The notes: a model not told the origin generated them from the sequence alone. 64,000 nucleotides of DNA from Anthopleura xanthogrammica (GCA_964019055.1 OZ025208.1:14266097-14330096), one strand, 5' to 3'; counted from the first letter of the stretch, positions 36,778-48,500 are shown. Numbers and translations are program-made.

Positions 36778-39700
36778 CTACCGGCTACTGATGATGTCAA
36801 TCATTTCATAATGGGCGTATCCCTGTCTTTTCCTCCAATCATCGGATGACACGACATGTCTCGTAGCGTTATTCATCTCACACATTTCGCTAGTAACATT
36901 ATAGTTGATTGACTGGCATGAAGGGTGTGACAGACAGACAGCTAGACACCCATAAAGGTCAAGTTCACGCTCAATGTTGATCACGTGATTTTCCAGGGCG
37001 TAGTACGGTCCATCTGATTGCACTACGTGTTGCAAGATGACATTTGGCTCTAGCGCATTGGAGATTTCTGCAACGTTAATAAATAATATGAGATCCAATA
37101 GAATAATAACCTGCATAGATACTCAAGGTGACTGCCTACTTTTGAACGCTCGATTTGAGCCCACGATGAGCGCTCACACAAAAACCGCTGAATAAAATAC
37201 GAAATTATTACCATACACGTTTTAAAACTTCAACAGCGCAAAACCCTCAAATTTTGCACGGGACTCTATACTTTTTATGAGCTTAATTGAAAGAACTTCT
37301 AAAAATCTACGTTATATCAAATTTTTTGAGAGCACTGAAAAGGTGAAATATGACAAATCGATGTATTTCTTTGTCTTTTATTCAAAACTATCCATGTGAT
37401 ATTTAACAATTAGTCCTCGAGTCCGAATGGTCTACGAGTCAATAGCCCATGAGGCCGAAGGCCATGAGGGCGAGAGGTCTAATTGTTTTAGTAAAAACCT
37501 ACTAATCGGTCCAATAAAAGGATGCAAAAAGTTTTGGATTTTGCTTTAAATAAATTTTTTTTGGTTTTCAAAACCGGCGCTTTTCGCTACTAGAGGTCTA
37601 TCACTAATAGACCCCTAGTAGCTCAGCCAATCACAGGGCTCGATTGGTGATAGACCATTAGTAGGTTTTTTCTAATGTAGAATAATTCACTAGCTGGCAT
37701 GTGTGCATGATAGATCCTGAAAAAACTATTATCTTATGAGTTGTATTTTTATCCTGATCACTTCATATGGCGCAATTTTTGCTTCTAAAACTCGCGCGTA
37801 GGCAACCCATTAAATGCTGATTATCTCGGAAACGAGCGCTGGAAACCCCATTTTTCTTTTCCTAATCGGAATCAGCATTAAATTTCACTTTAAGAAATTG
37901 TAGTTTAAAAAAAGTTTTTTTCTAAAAGTAGCCAGTCACCTTAAATGATATTGTGAGAATGGATAGCCTGTGTTCTAGTTTACCACAGGTAACCCATGAT
38001 ACGTTTCGTACCTGAACAGTAGCCAGCCTTCACATCAAATGATGTTTTCTGGAGTTTATAGACGTAGAAGCCATAGCAGCGTCGTACAAGAATAGAGGTG
38101 TTGTATCTACAGCAATTGCCATCCCAGCTGAAACACACCGTACGACGAACTACTCCGTCCTGAACACCCGGATGAGAACCGAGGAGCCATCCGGTGGCCT
38201 GAGTAGAGCAACGCATTGAAGAAGTACAAGATTCGGGAATCTGATAAACAAATGAACATGATGATGAGGATGATGATCTTTATAAGCACATGGTGTAATC
38301 AGGGATAATATTAATGAAGACAGTAATGAACATGATGATGAAGATGATGATCTTTATAAGCACATGGTGTAATCAGGGATAATATTAATGAAGACAGTAA
38401 TGAATATGATGAGGATGAAGATCTATATAAGTACATGGTGTAATCAGGGATAATATTAATGAAGACAGTAATGAACATGATGAGGATGAAGATCTATATA
38501 AGTACATGGTGTAATCAGGGATAATATTAATGAAGACAGTAATGAACATGATGAGGATGAAGATCTTAATAAGCACATGGTGTAATCAGGGATAATATTA
38601 TTGATGACAGTAATGAACATGATGATGATGAAGATCTTTATAAGCACATGGTGTAATCAGGGATAATATTAATGAAGACAGTAATGAACATGATGATGAT
38701 GAAGATCTTTATAAGCACATGGTGTAATCAGGGATAATATTAATGAAGACAGTAATGAAGATGATGATCTTTATAAGCACATGGTGTAATCAGGGATAAT
38801 ATTAATGAAGACAGTAATGAAGATGATGATGATGAAGATCTTTATAAGCACATAGTGTAATCAGGGATAATATTAATGAAGACAGTAATGAACATGATGA
38901 GGATGAAGATCTATATAAGTACATGGTGTAATCAGGGATAATATTAATGAAGACAGTAATGAATATGATGAGGATGAAGATCTTAATAAGCACATGGTGT
39001 AATCAGGGATAATATTAATGATGACAGTAATGAACATGATGATGATGAAGATCTTTATAAGCACATGGTGTAATCAGGGATAATATTAATGAAGACAGTA
39101 ATGAATATGATGAGGATGAAGATTTTTATAAGCACATGGTGTAATCAAGGAATAATATTAATGAAGACAGTAATGAACATGATGAGGATGAAATTTTTTA
39201 TAAGCACATGGTGTAATCAGGGATAATATTAATGAAGACAGTAATGAACATGATGATGATGAAGATCTTTATAAGCACATGGTGTAATCAGGGATAATAT
39301 TAATGAAGACAGTAATGAAGATGATGATCTTTATAAGCACATGGTGTAATCAGGGATAATATTAATGAAGACAGTAATGAACATGATGATGATGAAGATC
39401 TTTATAAGCACATGGTGTAATCAGGGATAATATTAATGAAGACAGTAATGAAGATGATGAGGATGAAGATCTTTATAAGCACATGGTGTAATCAGGGATA
39501 ATATTAATGAAGACAGTAATGAATATGATGAGGATGAAGATTTTTATAAGCACATGGTGTAATCAGGGATAATATTAATGAAGACAGTAATAAAGATGAT
39601 GAGGATGATGATCTTTATAAGCACATGGTGTAATCAGGGATAATATTAATGAAGACAGTAATGAATATGATGAGGATGAAGATTTTTATAAGCACATGGT

Positions 39701-42700
39701 GTAATCAAGGAATAATATTAATGAAGACAGTAATGAATATGATGAGGATGAAGATTTTTATAAGCACATGGTGTAATCAAGGAATAATATTAATGAAGAC
39801 AGTAATGAATATGATGAGGATGAAGATTTTTATAAGCACATGGTGTAATCAAGGAATAATATTAATGAAGACAGTAATGAACATGATGAGGATGAAGATT
39901 TTTATAAGCACATGAAGTAATCAGCGATAAGATTAATGAAGACAGTAATGAAGATGATGAGGATGAAGATCTTTATAAGCACATGGTGTAATCAGGGATA
40001 ATATTAATGAAGACAGTAATGAACATGATGATGATGATGATCTTTATAAGCACATGGTGTAATCAGGGATAATATTAATGAAGACAGTAATGAAGATGAT
40101 GAGGATGAAGAGCTATATAAGCACATGGTGTAATCAGGGATAATATTAATGAAGACAGTAATGAACATGATGAGGATGAAGATCTTTATAAGCACTGTGT
40201 ATTATCAGGGATAATATTAATGAAGACAGTAACTAACAGGATGAGGATGAAGATCTATATAAGCACATGGTGTAATCAGGGATAATATTAATGAAGACAG
40301 TAATGAACATGATGAGGATGAAGATTTTAATAAGCACATGGTGTAATCAGGGATAATATTAATGAAGACAGTAATGAACATGATGAGGATGATGATCTTT
40401 ATAAGCACATGGTCTAATCAGGGATAAAATTAGCATGTAATCAGTGGTCATTCTCTAAATGAGAGACATCTTGTAGTATTGTCGTTTGTACAATTGAATC
40501 CTCGCATGTAAATAAAGTAGATCATTCTTGCCCTGAAGACGGACGCTAAGTCCGAAAGCTTGGCTACAATAAAGTCAATTTTATCATACGTGGTAGTAGC
40601 AAAATTTATAATGATCTTGTAGTCTTCCATGTAGTTGCGTGCATGCGTGACATCAACACCGTGCTCAATCAGTTTTCAACCAATCAAGAGCGAGTAGCAA
40701 GGCGGCTATACTATAAATGATTTTATACAAGATCAGTATTAGTCATCATTACCTGCATGGAACGAAGAGTGCTTGGATGCTGCAGTTGGAACCAAGCAGA
40801 CTCATTCACGGAACTATCATCGGAAGCTTCGCCAGAATTCTTGATCAAATCTTGAACGGTTCGTTTGGAGGCTAATACGTCATGCCTTGCACACATTCTG
40901 TGCCTTGACTCCCCTGTGGAAACACAATGAGACGTTTTGAAGACCGTTACTATGACAACCCTCTCGTTACACACAGTAAACAAATGTAAGCAAAGATAGT
41001 TTACCTTTGAAGTAGAATTTGTGAAAATCTGATCCATGGATGTTCGATACGATGCATTCCCACTCCGATTCATTGCGGTCCTTGTTCAACTCATTGTTCT
41101 GGAAGACTGCTGTAGTTGTGGTGTTTTGATAGACCACCCCATCTCGTGCCCAGGCTACATAGGGCTGTGGATAACCAAATACCTGGGGACAAGTTAAGCT
41201 GACGGGTAATCCTTCAACTAGAGTGGTGTTTTCCTGGTCGCTCAGTATTATCGCTTGAAGAACAAAAAAACAAGTGTATGAAAGACTGACAAAATGAAAG
41301 AAGGAGCCAACGAAAACAAGAACGGAGGAATAATTCTAAACTCACAGCATCAATTTTCACTAAACGGTTTCAATATTATCAAATAGAAAAATATATCTTA
41401 CGCTATGACTTAATTCCTCATTAACTGATTAATACCTTTGCTCTCTGAATAGACTTCAACTTCACAGAGAGTTAGAAACAATGGAGTTCCCATGGAAACC
41501 AATTTGATGTTGACATAGCGACCGGTCTTCCTTGGCTGACAGTAAAAGGACTTTTTATTGAGATTGGCCATGGTATAAATGCCTCCACATCTGGGGTTGG
41601 AGTTACCATTATCAGTGAGACTATCACCTGTGGAGAAGATAAATAGACTAGTTTGATCAAAACAATAGAACCTGCTGGTGTAATATTGACTGCATTATTG
41701 GTAAATCAACAAACAAACACATGAACTTACAAACACATGAACACACACACACACATGAACACACAAACACAAGAACACACAAACAAATGAACACAAACAC
41801 ATCAATACACAAACAAATCAACACACAAACACATGATCACACAAACAAATCAACACAAACAAATCAACACACAAACACATGAACACACAAACAAATCAAC
41901 ACACAAACAAATCAACACACAAACAAATCAACACACAAACAAATCAACACACAAACACATCAACACACAAACAAATCAACACACAAACAAATCAACACAC
42001 AAACAAATCAACACACAAACAAATCAACACACAAACACATCAACACACAAACAAATCAACACACAAACAAATCAACACACAAACAAATCAACACACAAAC
42101 AAGTGAACACACAAACACATGAAAACACGATAAAAATAACTCCATCAACCTAATTGATATTATACTCACCTACTCGTATCTCGATGTTAGTCAACCTTTC
42201 TCTCAAACTAACCCTGTTCACTATAAACACCTCGTTGACAGGTTTACTAGAACCCAGGTCCACGCGCCACCAGGGATTGTTTTCCTCACTCGTCGTTGAA
42301 CAATGATACCTACCGAAGTTACCATCTGAATTACCATCCACTGCTTTACTTGCCGGTCCATTATTGTTTCCCAAGGAAGATTGTGAAGCAGACGTTTGGA
42401 GCGCGATATTTGCTGCAGAAAAATAATTAACAGATCACTGAAAGAAAAGGAGCAGAGTAGAGCAAAGCATACAGAGAAGGGCTCAAAGTAGAGCTGGAAA
42501 GGGGAGAGAAGGGTATGCGCAGAGCAGAGGATATAGGATCGATCAATCGAAGTAGAGAGACGAACTGAGAGACAGTTATAAACTGTATACATGCACAAGC
42601 TCAATAAGTTTTAAATCACCTGTAGGGTTGAGGTTGACCATTACTTCAGCAAGAGAGATTTCTTTGTTTTCTCCTGGTAGGTTTACGCTGACGTATCTTC

Positions 42701-45700
42701 CTCTCAAACCAGGTGAGCATTTAAATGCTGACTTCAGCTGGCCGGTAAAGGATGGGATGACTGCACATTTGGGATTTGAAACGCCACCATTATCGAACTT
42801 GTCGCCTGAAATGGAGATAAATAGTGTTGATTCAGATTCAGTCATTACTGCAGTTGATATTGCAAATATATTATAATTATTTTTTAAGATTACTTTAGTG
42901 CGTAGGTAGGCATGCAGGCAGGCAAGCCGGCAAGCAGGCAAGAATGCAAGAAGGCAAGCAGGCAAGAAGGCAAGAAGGCAAGAAGGCAAGAAGGCAAGAA
43001 GGCAAGAAGGCAAGAAGGCAAGAAGGCAAGAAGGCAAGAAGGCAAGAAGGCAAGAAGGCAAGAAGGCAAGAAGGCAAGAAGGCAAGAAGGCAAGAAGGCA
43101 AGAAGGCAAGAAGGCAAGAAGGCAAGAAGGCAAGAAGGCAAGAAGGCAAGAAGGCAATCATACAGGCAGGCAGGCAAGCAGGAAAGCAGGCAGGTAGGTA
43201 GGTAGATTTGCACGCTTCTTACCTATTCTAATCTCACTTCCAATTATTTTTGTAGTGCAACAGTCAGATCGACCAATTACATACACTTCGTCCACGATGA
43301 AACTTCTTCCAAGATCTACAATCCAGTACGGGTTTTTTTGGTACAGAGTGATCGTGGCAAGGTCATAAGCACCTATCGGATTACCGTCCGCTGCATAGTG
43401 GGCAGACCTGGTATTGGCAAATACCGACGATGCAAACGTAGGTTGACGAAGGGCAAGATTACCTGTAACCATGCATGTTGCTCATAGTTATTAATAATAA
43501 GGAATGGTACGTTTGGAAACCTATTGTTCTAAGTTTTTGGTCGACTTGTTATATTGTTATATCCATTGTTATATGACGTTGACCGTGCACAGAGAAGGAA
43601 AAAGTTGCAGGGTTTGTTCATAGTGATATTAGGGAATAGAGGCTTCGCACCATCACGTGATGGCAGCCATGACAGGAGGCACAACAATAGAGTCTTTTCC
43701 ACCTGGGAAACTGAAATCTTTCTCATGTAAATAATATTAGACCAGATTTAATTGTTCCTACCAGCATATATACAATTTGTCTGCGCATGCTCCAGATTTT
43801 GGCTTTGAACTGTCTTCGCGGCCATTTTGCTTGCGTTTTGAGCCGTGATAGAAGATTCATTGGCGATCTGCGTCTGTTTTATGGATATACGAGAGAAGCC
43901 ATCGAAGGGATTAGACAGTCTGTCTGCATTTGTAGTGCTGTGGATGATTATTTTCAATGTGAAGCTCGTAGATTGCGAAATATTTAGGATCAAAGTCCCT
44001 CGAAACAAGGAAAATGTTTAAAAACCACCTACTTTCTTCAAGGGTTTATACAAAAGATGTTTCCCACCACCATGAAAAAATATCGTATTGAATCTTTCTC
44101 TCGTGTATCCGTCTGTCTCGAATAGAAACTTCTAATTTCACGAGAATAAAACTAAGATATGAAGTTTGAAACATTTAAACGGGAAAATACTTTGCGTGAC
44201 CGCGCTGTGATCAAACACATAAACATTCCAGACATATTTTAGGTGTTCACGGTTTTCTTAGTTTGACTGTAAAAGGAATGCCTACCAGTCAAAGTTAATA
44301 CCAATATATTGAAGCTTATATTCTGTGAATTACAGTACTCTGCGTCTACGTATCAATAAAATATTTGCTCTGTTTGGTTGAACAATTCACGATTTTTCTC
44401 GTGTTATCCACATTTTCCTACCTAAAGTACTACACTTGTTTGGTCGCCCCCCCCCCCCCCCCCCCCCCCAGCAAAAAAATTCAATAATTGGCTTACTTTA
44501 GCCTTACTCGTTGCATTCAAACGCTTTGTGGAGGTTCTGAAGTGGTCCCTCGATATCAGATCATGCTATTTTCGTACCATGGTACCAAGTGCGTCTTGTT
44601 GTTATGATTTCAGTGTATTTTAGATTCCTTTGTATGCAATATTTCGAACACATTATGCTTTCGATTCTGTGGCAAAAGCTAGCTTAATTGTTCATATTTA
44701 GATATCTTCTCATCAGGTTTTGGACGGTTTGATACAGCTTTGTTTCAAAGTAAGTTTTAGTCCAATATTGTAGTTTCCAATTGTTTTTCTAACTTGAGGC
44801 TTTGTCCGAATAAATTTGTAGAAAACTTTGCTTTGTAACTCGCCCCCCAGCCATTTTTTTCCATAATCCCTTCCTCTATTCATCCTAGTTTCGATATTTA
44901 TAATTGGTTAGAGCTAAAGAGTGGTCCCACTTGCTTTGCGATGGATTTTAAGTGCATCAGTTTCGCCATTATTTTGTTCTTTTCGAAATAAATATTGTTA
45001 AACCATAGGAATCCCACACAAATAATTCCCTTACTTCGCATGACAGAGAGCAACACGGAACCAAAATAACTCAAAATTGCAAATAAACGACAAACCAAAA
45101 CATAATTGATAATGATCTGTTTGTTTATGTGAATTTTTTAAACTTTTACAACGATTTAAACAGCGTTTCAAAAACCGTAAAATTTAAGCTTGGGATGCCT
45201 GTGGTTCAAATCTGACGCATGAGCAGACAAATTGTATATATGCTGTTCCTGCCTCCTGTCATGGCTGCCATCACGTGATGGTGTAAAGCCTCTATATAGA
45301 CGATGTTTTTCTCACAGATGTTCTAAAATAGCTGCTATTTGTTAATTAATTCTATATGATAGAGATTTTAAATGGCTTATTGAAAAGGAAATCCCTCTTT
45401 TTAATAATTTCTTTTTTATCATCTAGTAACTTATTCTTTCTGGTGGTCGAATGAAAATTTTCAATTGCAAAATGTTCGTACATGAAAATAATAGGAAAAC
45501 TAGTAATAGATTTTAATAGGAAAACTAGTAATAGATTTGAATAGAAAAACTAGTAATAGATTTTAATAGGAAAACTAGTAATAGATTTTAATAGGAAAAC
45601 TAGTATTTTCAGCCATACTTGCTTTGGTTCATGCATCTTTCTTTTTTTTTCTTTTTTTGTAAGGTATGACGTCATCTTTTATCATGATCTTTGTGTTGTG

Positions 45701-45905
45701 AACACAGGCCCACCTCCCATTTTAATTTTAGTATACTGGGGATAGGGACTCAAAGTGTGATGAAGATTTTGAGAATCTGTCTAAGAGTTTCAGCTGAAAT
45801 TAAATTGATTACAATGGCAATGCTTCAACGTATAAAGATAGGTTTTAGCCTACCTGCTCTGACTACAGCCACGCATACCCAAAAGAAATGACCAACTGCT
45901 ACTTG
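36778..45905 (-). CDS. Secreted multidomain lectin: FTP-FTP-Ig-linker-D8C-PAN
   Basis: Exons in transcript order: 45854-45905 (end of signal region, uncertain), 43223-43462, 42620-42805, 42170-42412, 41436-41627, 41005-41253, 40753-40913, 38012-38240, 36778-37067 (TAG). About 596 residues from 43462 on. Domains: F-type lectin (FTP) 1 (NLALRQPTFASS ... YWIVDLG ... IIGSEIRIG, then the Cys half); FTP 2 (NPWWRVDLGSS ... NIEIRVG); an Ig domain (LTCP ... VAWARDG ... WECIVSN); an unrecognised 53-residue linker; a D8C (uromodulin/OIT3-type) domain (GSHPGVQDG, NCCRYN, RRCYGFYVYKLQ); a C-terminal PAN/apple domain (ALENHVI, CLAVCLSHPSCQSINYN, CEMNNAT). Each FTP is split over two phase-1 exons. No membrane segment follows PAN, so it is probably secreted and binds glycans. 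FTP1 keeps RSDCCTTK (the RXDX4K motif) but lacks the usual His; FTP2 has lost the motif. The Met-bearing first exon was not found. Confidence 0.82.
37400..37690. mobile_element. Palindromic repeat around CCTACTAAT / ATTAGTAGG
   Basis: AAAAACCTACTAATCGGTCC at 37493 pairs with GACCATTAGTAGGTTTTTTC at 37655. Between them, GCTACTAGAGGTCTATCACT and AATAGACCCCTAGTAGC form a second hairpin. It lies in the last lectin intron (37068-38011). Confidence 0.5.
38253..40435. repeat. 71-bp satellite, about 31 copies, in lectin intron
   Basis: Units share ATAATATTAATGAAGACAGT and AAGCACATGGTGTAATCAGG, separated by a variable GATGAGGATGAAGAT-type stretch that differs in triplet number between copies. It runs to within about 12 bases of the D8C exon acceptor at 38241. 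Reading frames inside it are by-products. Confidence 0.95.
40455..40600 (+). mobile_element. Retroelement 3' end with hammerhead-like core
   Basis: CTGAAGA (40533), a hairpin CGGAC-GCTAA-GTCCG, then AAAGC, with AATAAA at 40568. CTGANGA-stem-GAAA is the hammerhead core, and this kind of tail occurs in Penelope-like and related retroelements (family knowledge). Only the 3' end is visible, with no reverse transcriptase nearby. It directly follows the 71-bp array. Confidence 0.4.
41703..42135. repeat. (ACACACAAACAAATCA)n array in lectin intron
   Basis: About 430 bases of 16-base units (CAACACACAAACAAAT) with ACATGA variants, between the two FTP2 exons. It starts about 75 bases from one splice site and ends about 35 bases from the other. 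Confidence 0.95.
42912..43195. repeat. (GGCAAGAA)n array in lectin intron
   Basis: About 25 copies of an 8-base unit, GGCAAGAA, with degenerate GGCAAGCA flanks, between the two FTP1 exons. It ends within about 30 bases of the donor at 43222. The long reading frames it produces on both strands are not genes. Confidence 0.95.
43637..45294. mobile_element. Nested 1.66-kb non-autonomous DNA transposon
   Basis: Ends are inverted repeats of about 45 bases: TAGAGGCTTCGCACCATCAC at the left, and on the opposite strand TAGAGGCTTTACACCATCAC at the right, both continuing through GTGATGGCAGCCATGACAGG. A further inverted block (CATATATACAATTTGTCTGC) follows after an indel. No transposase frame. It contains a piece (44085-44275) related to the MITE at 49993-50292, and a C-run at 44450. 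Confidence 0.65.
45485..45605. repeat. About 25-bp tandem repeat, 5 copies
   Basis: TAATAGGAAAACTAGTAATA units repeated five times inside the right part of the interrupted MITE. The solo MITE at 52489 has only one (gaaactagtattttc), so the expansion is specific to this copy. Confidence 0.8.
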
Positions 45906-45956
45906 CTGTGAACAAAAAATCCAAAACGAGATTACCAAGAGAGAACGGATGGATAG

Positions 45957-46013
45957 ATGGAGGGAGGGAGGGAGGGAGGGAGGGAGGGAGGGAGGGAGGG
46001 AGGGAGGGAGGGA
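45957..46013. repeat. (GGGA)n microsatellite
   Basis: Fourteen GGGA units just upstream (in minus-strand sense) of the candidate signal-region exon of the lectin gene. It makes a proline/serine-rich reading frame that runs into that exon but is not credible as protein. Confidence 0.9.
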
Positions 46014-46285
46014 TAGGGAAAGTGGATGGAGACACCGCTGACGTCGTCTCAAGAAGTAGCGTTTTTTTTTCTTTCCTTCCTTCGTTCTATCCTTTTATTC
46101 ACTTTAGATATTACATAAGGGGACTATTCTATAAGGTTTTGACAGGTGACATCTTCTAAAATTTATGCTTAGTTATGAAGAAAATTACTTCATAAAGAAT
46201 TTAAAAGCGACTATTTGTCAGGGAAAGTAGAGTTTATACATTGCCAAGGACGATGACCAAAAGGAACAAAAGGAAACAGTATGAT

Positions 46286-47590
46286 AAAACGTACTTCACA
46301 ACAAAGAGAACAAAAGGGTGTTAATCAAAAGCGAAACCTTCATTCATCCTTGGTTTTGAGCTACAGGATTAAAGGATTAAAGAAGCACAGTTCGTTACTT
46401 AAAATAGTTTAGTTTCCAATTGTTTTCCTGACCTTTGTTTGTCCCTAACCATGGCTAAGTAGTTCAGTGAGATGAAAGGAAGAGATGCCTCCAGCAAAGG
46501 TTTTTATATGTTCAACATTTCGATTTTTGGAAATTGATGTCTTCATTGCCAGAAATATGGGACATGAGCCTGCTCATCCATGCGCAATGATGCGTTTCAG
46601 CTTACAAAATAGCCGCCGAGTCTTATAGGAAATGTATGGGGAATATAGAGCTTCCTCTATTTACGGCGAATAGGGTTTTATTTCCTCTGAGCTCCACATC
46701 GCGACAAACAACCCACCCTACAAGCTACTAAATAAGCGTAAAATGATCATTGAATCATGCGACATATTGGTTCCCGGACTACTTGCCTTCGAAAGGCTTC
46801 GAAAGCTCTAGATTCCATACATCGTCTATAAATCTGGCCACACTTGACCCCAAAATCGTCTTATTTGAGCTCGAAAAAATTTAAAAGTAAAAGAGCTCCA
46901 CCTCGATATCACCAAACGAGTGTTTAATAAATCCAAAACCGCTCAAAATAGACAGCATGGCTTCAGAATGTAGGTTCCCAAGAAGCTTGAAGTTAGGTTA
47001 AATTTTAAGCGATTTGACGCGTTGTTAGCTCGTAGTTTTCAGTTAAAAATGACAAGAAACCACAGAGAACTGCTCCAAACAGTTTCAAAAACCCCTAAAT
47101 ATCGCCATTTTGTTTTTACAAGCTCCTATTGACTGCTGAGATACAATAAGGAAGCTTAAAGTAACGATTTACGTTTGAAACTTGTTTCTTGTCCTTCATG
47201 GGCTTCCTGTGGTGAGGCTTATCAACAGAAAAATAATAGTTGTTCTTTTGATTGTCAAGTAACTATTTTTTGGCAAGAATTGTTTTACTAACATCATAGT
47301 TGAATATAAATATGTGCTTGGAAACCATGTAGTTATATTTTTCCTCTAGAAAACCACTTCATTTTCATTCATGCGTAACACCGCTGACAATGTCCAATAT
47401 TTCTGGCAATGTCGTGAGTTTTGAACTTACTTCCTTCAAACTTCATAGTTTTACTCATTCTAATATGCCCTTTCTAGCTATGGCAATTATTCTTCTCTCC
47501 TGTTCATCATTGAGGTTCATATTTTTTTATTGAGCTACATTGTTTGGAACTGAAACCAAGACTTATAAAAAGCTTTTCTCGGTACATCAT
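46286..47590. repeat. Paralogous segment, copy 1 (interrupted by an 868-bp transposon)
   Basis: 46286-46543 plus 47412-47590 match 49281-49716 almost base for base (ACGTACTTCACAACAAAGAG; CTTTGTTTGTC; ATAAAAAGCTTTTCTCGGTA). The only large difference is the transposon at 46544-47411. It lies between the lectin gene and the EGF cluster. Confidence 0.8.
46544..47411. mobile_element. 868-bp non-autonomous transposon, copy 1 (filled site)
   Basis: Starts CATTGCCAGAAATATGGGAC and ends with the inverted ATTTCTGGCAATG. An almost identical copy lies at 54029-54897. The paralogous segment at 49281-49716 lacks it, reading straight from gatgtctt to cgtgag, which gives exact insertion borders. No transposase frame. 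Confidence 0.8.
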
Positions 47591-47704
47591 GAATCATAGA
47601 TACATCATAGATACTGCTTTAGTATCTATTGTTAAAGTTCACAAGCACGGCCACCATGCCTTTGTCTCTTGGCTCTCTTGGAAATAGTTTAAAAAAACAC
47701 TTAT

Positions 47705-47835
47705 ACACGAAGGAGATGCATGATCTTGTATAATACACGAAGGAGATGATCTTGTATAATACACGAAGGAGATGATCTTGTATAATACACGAAGGAGATG
47801 ATCTTGTATAATACACGAAGGAGATGATCTTGTAA
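47705..47835. repeat. 26-bp tandem repeat, 5 copies
   Basis: ACACGAAGGAGATGATCTTG followed by TATAAT, repeated with a 26-base step; the first unit carries a 4-base insertion. Confidence 0.85.
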
Positions 47836-48500
47836 AAATGTGTTAACAAGTTGTTCTGGAATCCGTTTATATGTTTCCATCTGATTATGATTTTTTACTT
47901 AATTTTCTGTTTATTTTTCAACAAAAATACCTCAAAAACGAATTTTTAAAAAAATGAAATCGTAAAAGTTTAGCATAAATTATATTAACTAATAAGTACG
48001 TTTTCAAATCATAAACTTAATGCATGACAATATACAAAACAATCTAATAAGATAACAAAAATATCCAATATAATTCAAAGATTTTCAATTCAAAGATTTT
48101 CAATTCAAAGATTTTTCAAACATTTTCTCCCTTCGTAAAAATCAACATCTATATTCCAATTGCATGGATTTCAGTGGACGAAAATATATAGCTACTCTGT
48201 AAAAATGCCACTGCTAAATCTCGATTAAAAACTTCGTCTAAATTCTTCCTGTGTGACGGTTGGTTCTTCTTCTTCTTCTTCTTCTTCTTCTTCTTTTTGT
48301 TTCTTCTCCTCCTTATCCTCTTTCTTGTTTTGTTTTGTTTATGTAAAACATTTTCTCTCTTTTTTACACAGTCATATTCAAAATGTTTAAACCACGATTG
48401 TTTAAGATATAAACATTTAGAGAAAAATATCATTCCTACCCATTTCTACTTTTTAAAATATACCTTTGCCTACAAGTAATGAAATACAGTCTTTACTTAC

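Larger units (their letters stand above)
43502..45633. mobile_element. MITE family 5 copy interrupted by a nested transposon
   Basis: Both outer parts (43502-43636 and 45295-45633) match the solo MITE at 52489-52991: GGAAACCTATTGTTCTA and TGACGTTGACCGTGCACAGA on the left; GTTCTAAAATAG and CAGCCATACTTGCTTTGG on the right. The 3' inverted end is truncated near 45633. The middle is a second element (43637-45294). Confidence 0.65.

Noticed and set aside
36778..37116. A separate 112-residue PAN gene with its own signal peptide
   Set aside because: The apparent start (MQVIILLDLILF) lies upstream of a clean acceptor (cgttgcag) at 37068 whose phase fits the D8C exon donor at 38012. The PAN exon is better read as the lectin's last exon.
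38385..40408. Many similar 60-90 residue frames in the 71-bp satellite
   Set aside because: They arise because the unit lacks stops in some frames; they follow the repeat period and have no splice or start context.
42890..43213. Long frames on both strands (LPSCLLAF or KKARRQEG repeats)
   Set aside because: Produced by the 8-base GGCAAGAA array, open on both strands; not protein coding.
45825..46052. Lectin start codon read through the (GGGA) repeat
   Set aside because: The frame would begin with a long PPSL repeat followed by hydrophobic residues, which is not a credible signal peptide. An acceptor at 45906 makes a separate upstream exon more likely.
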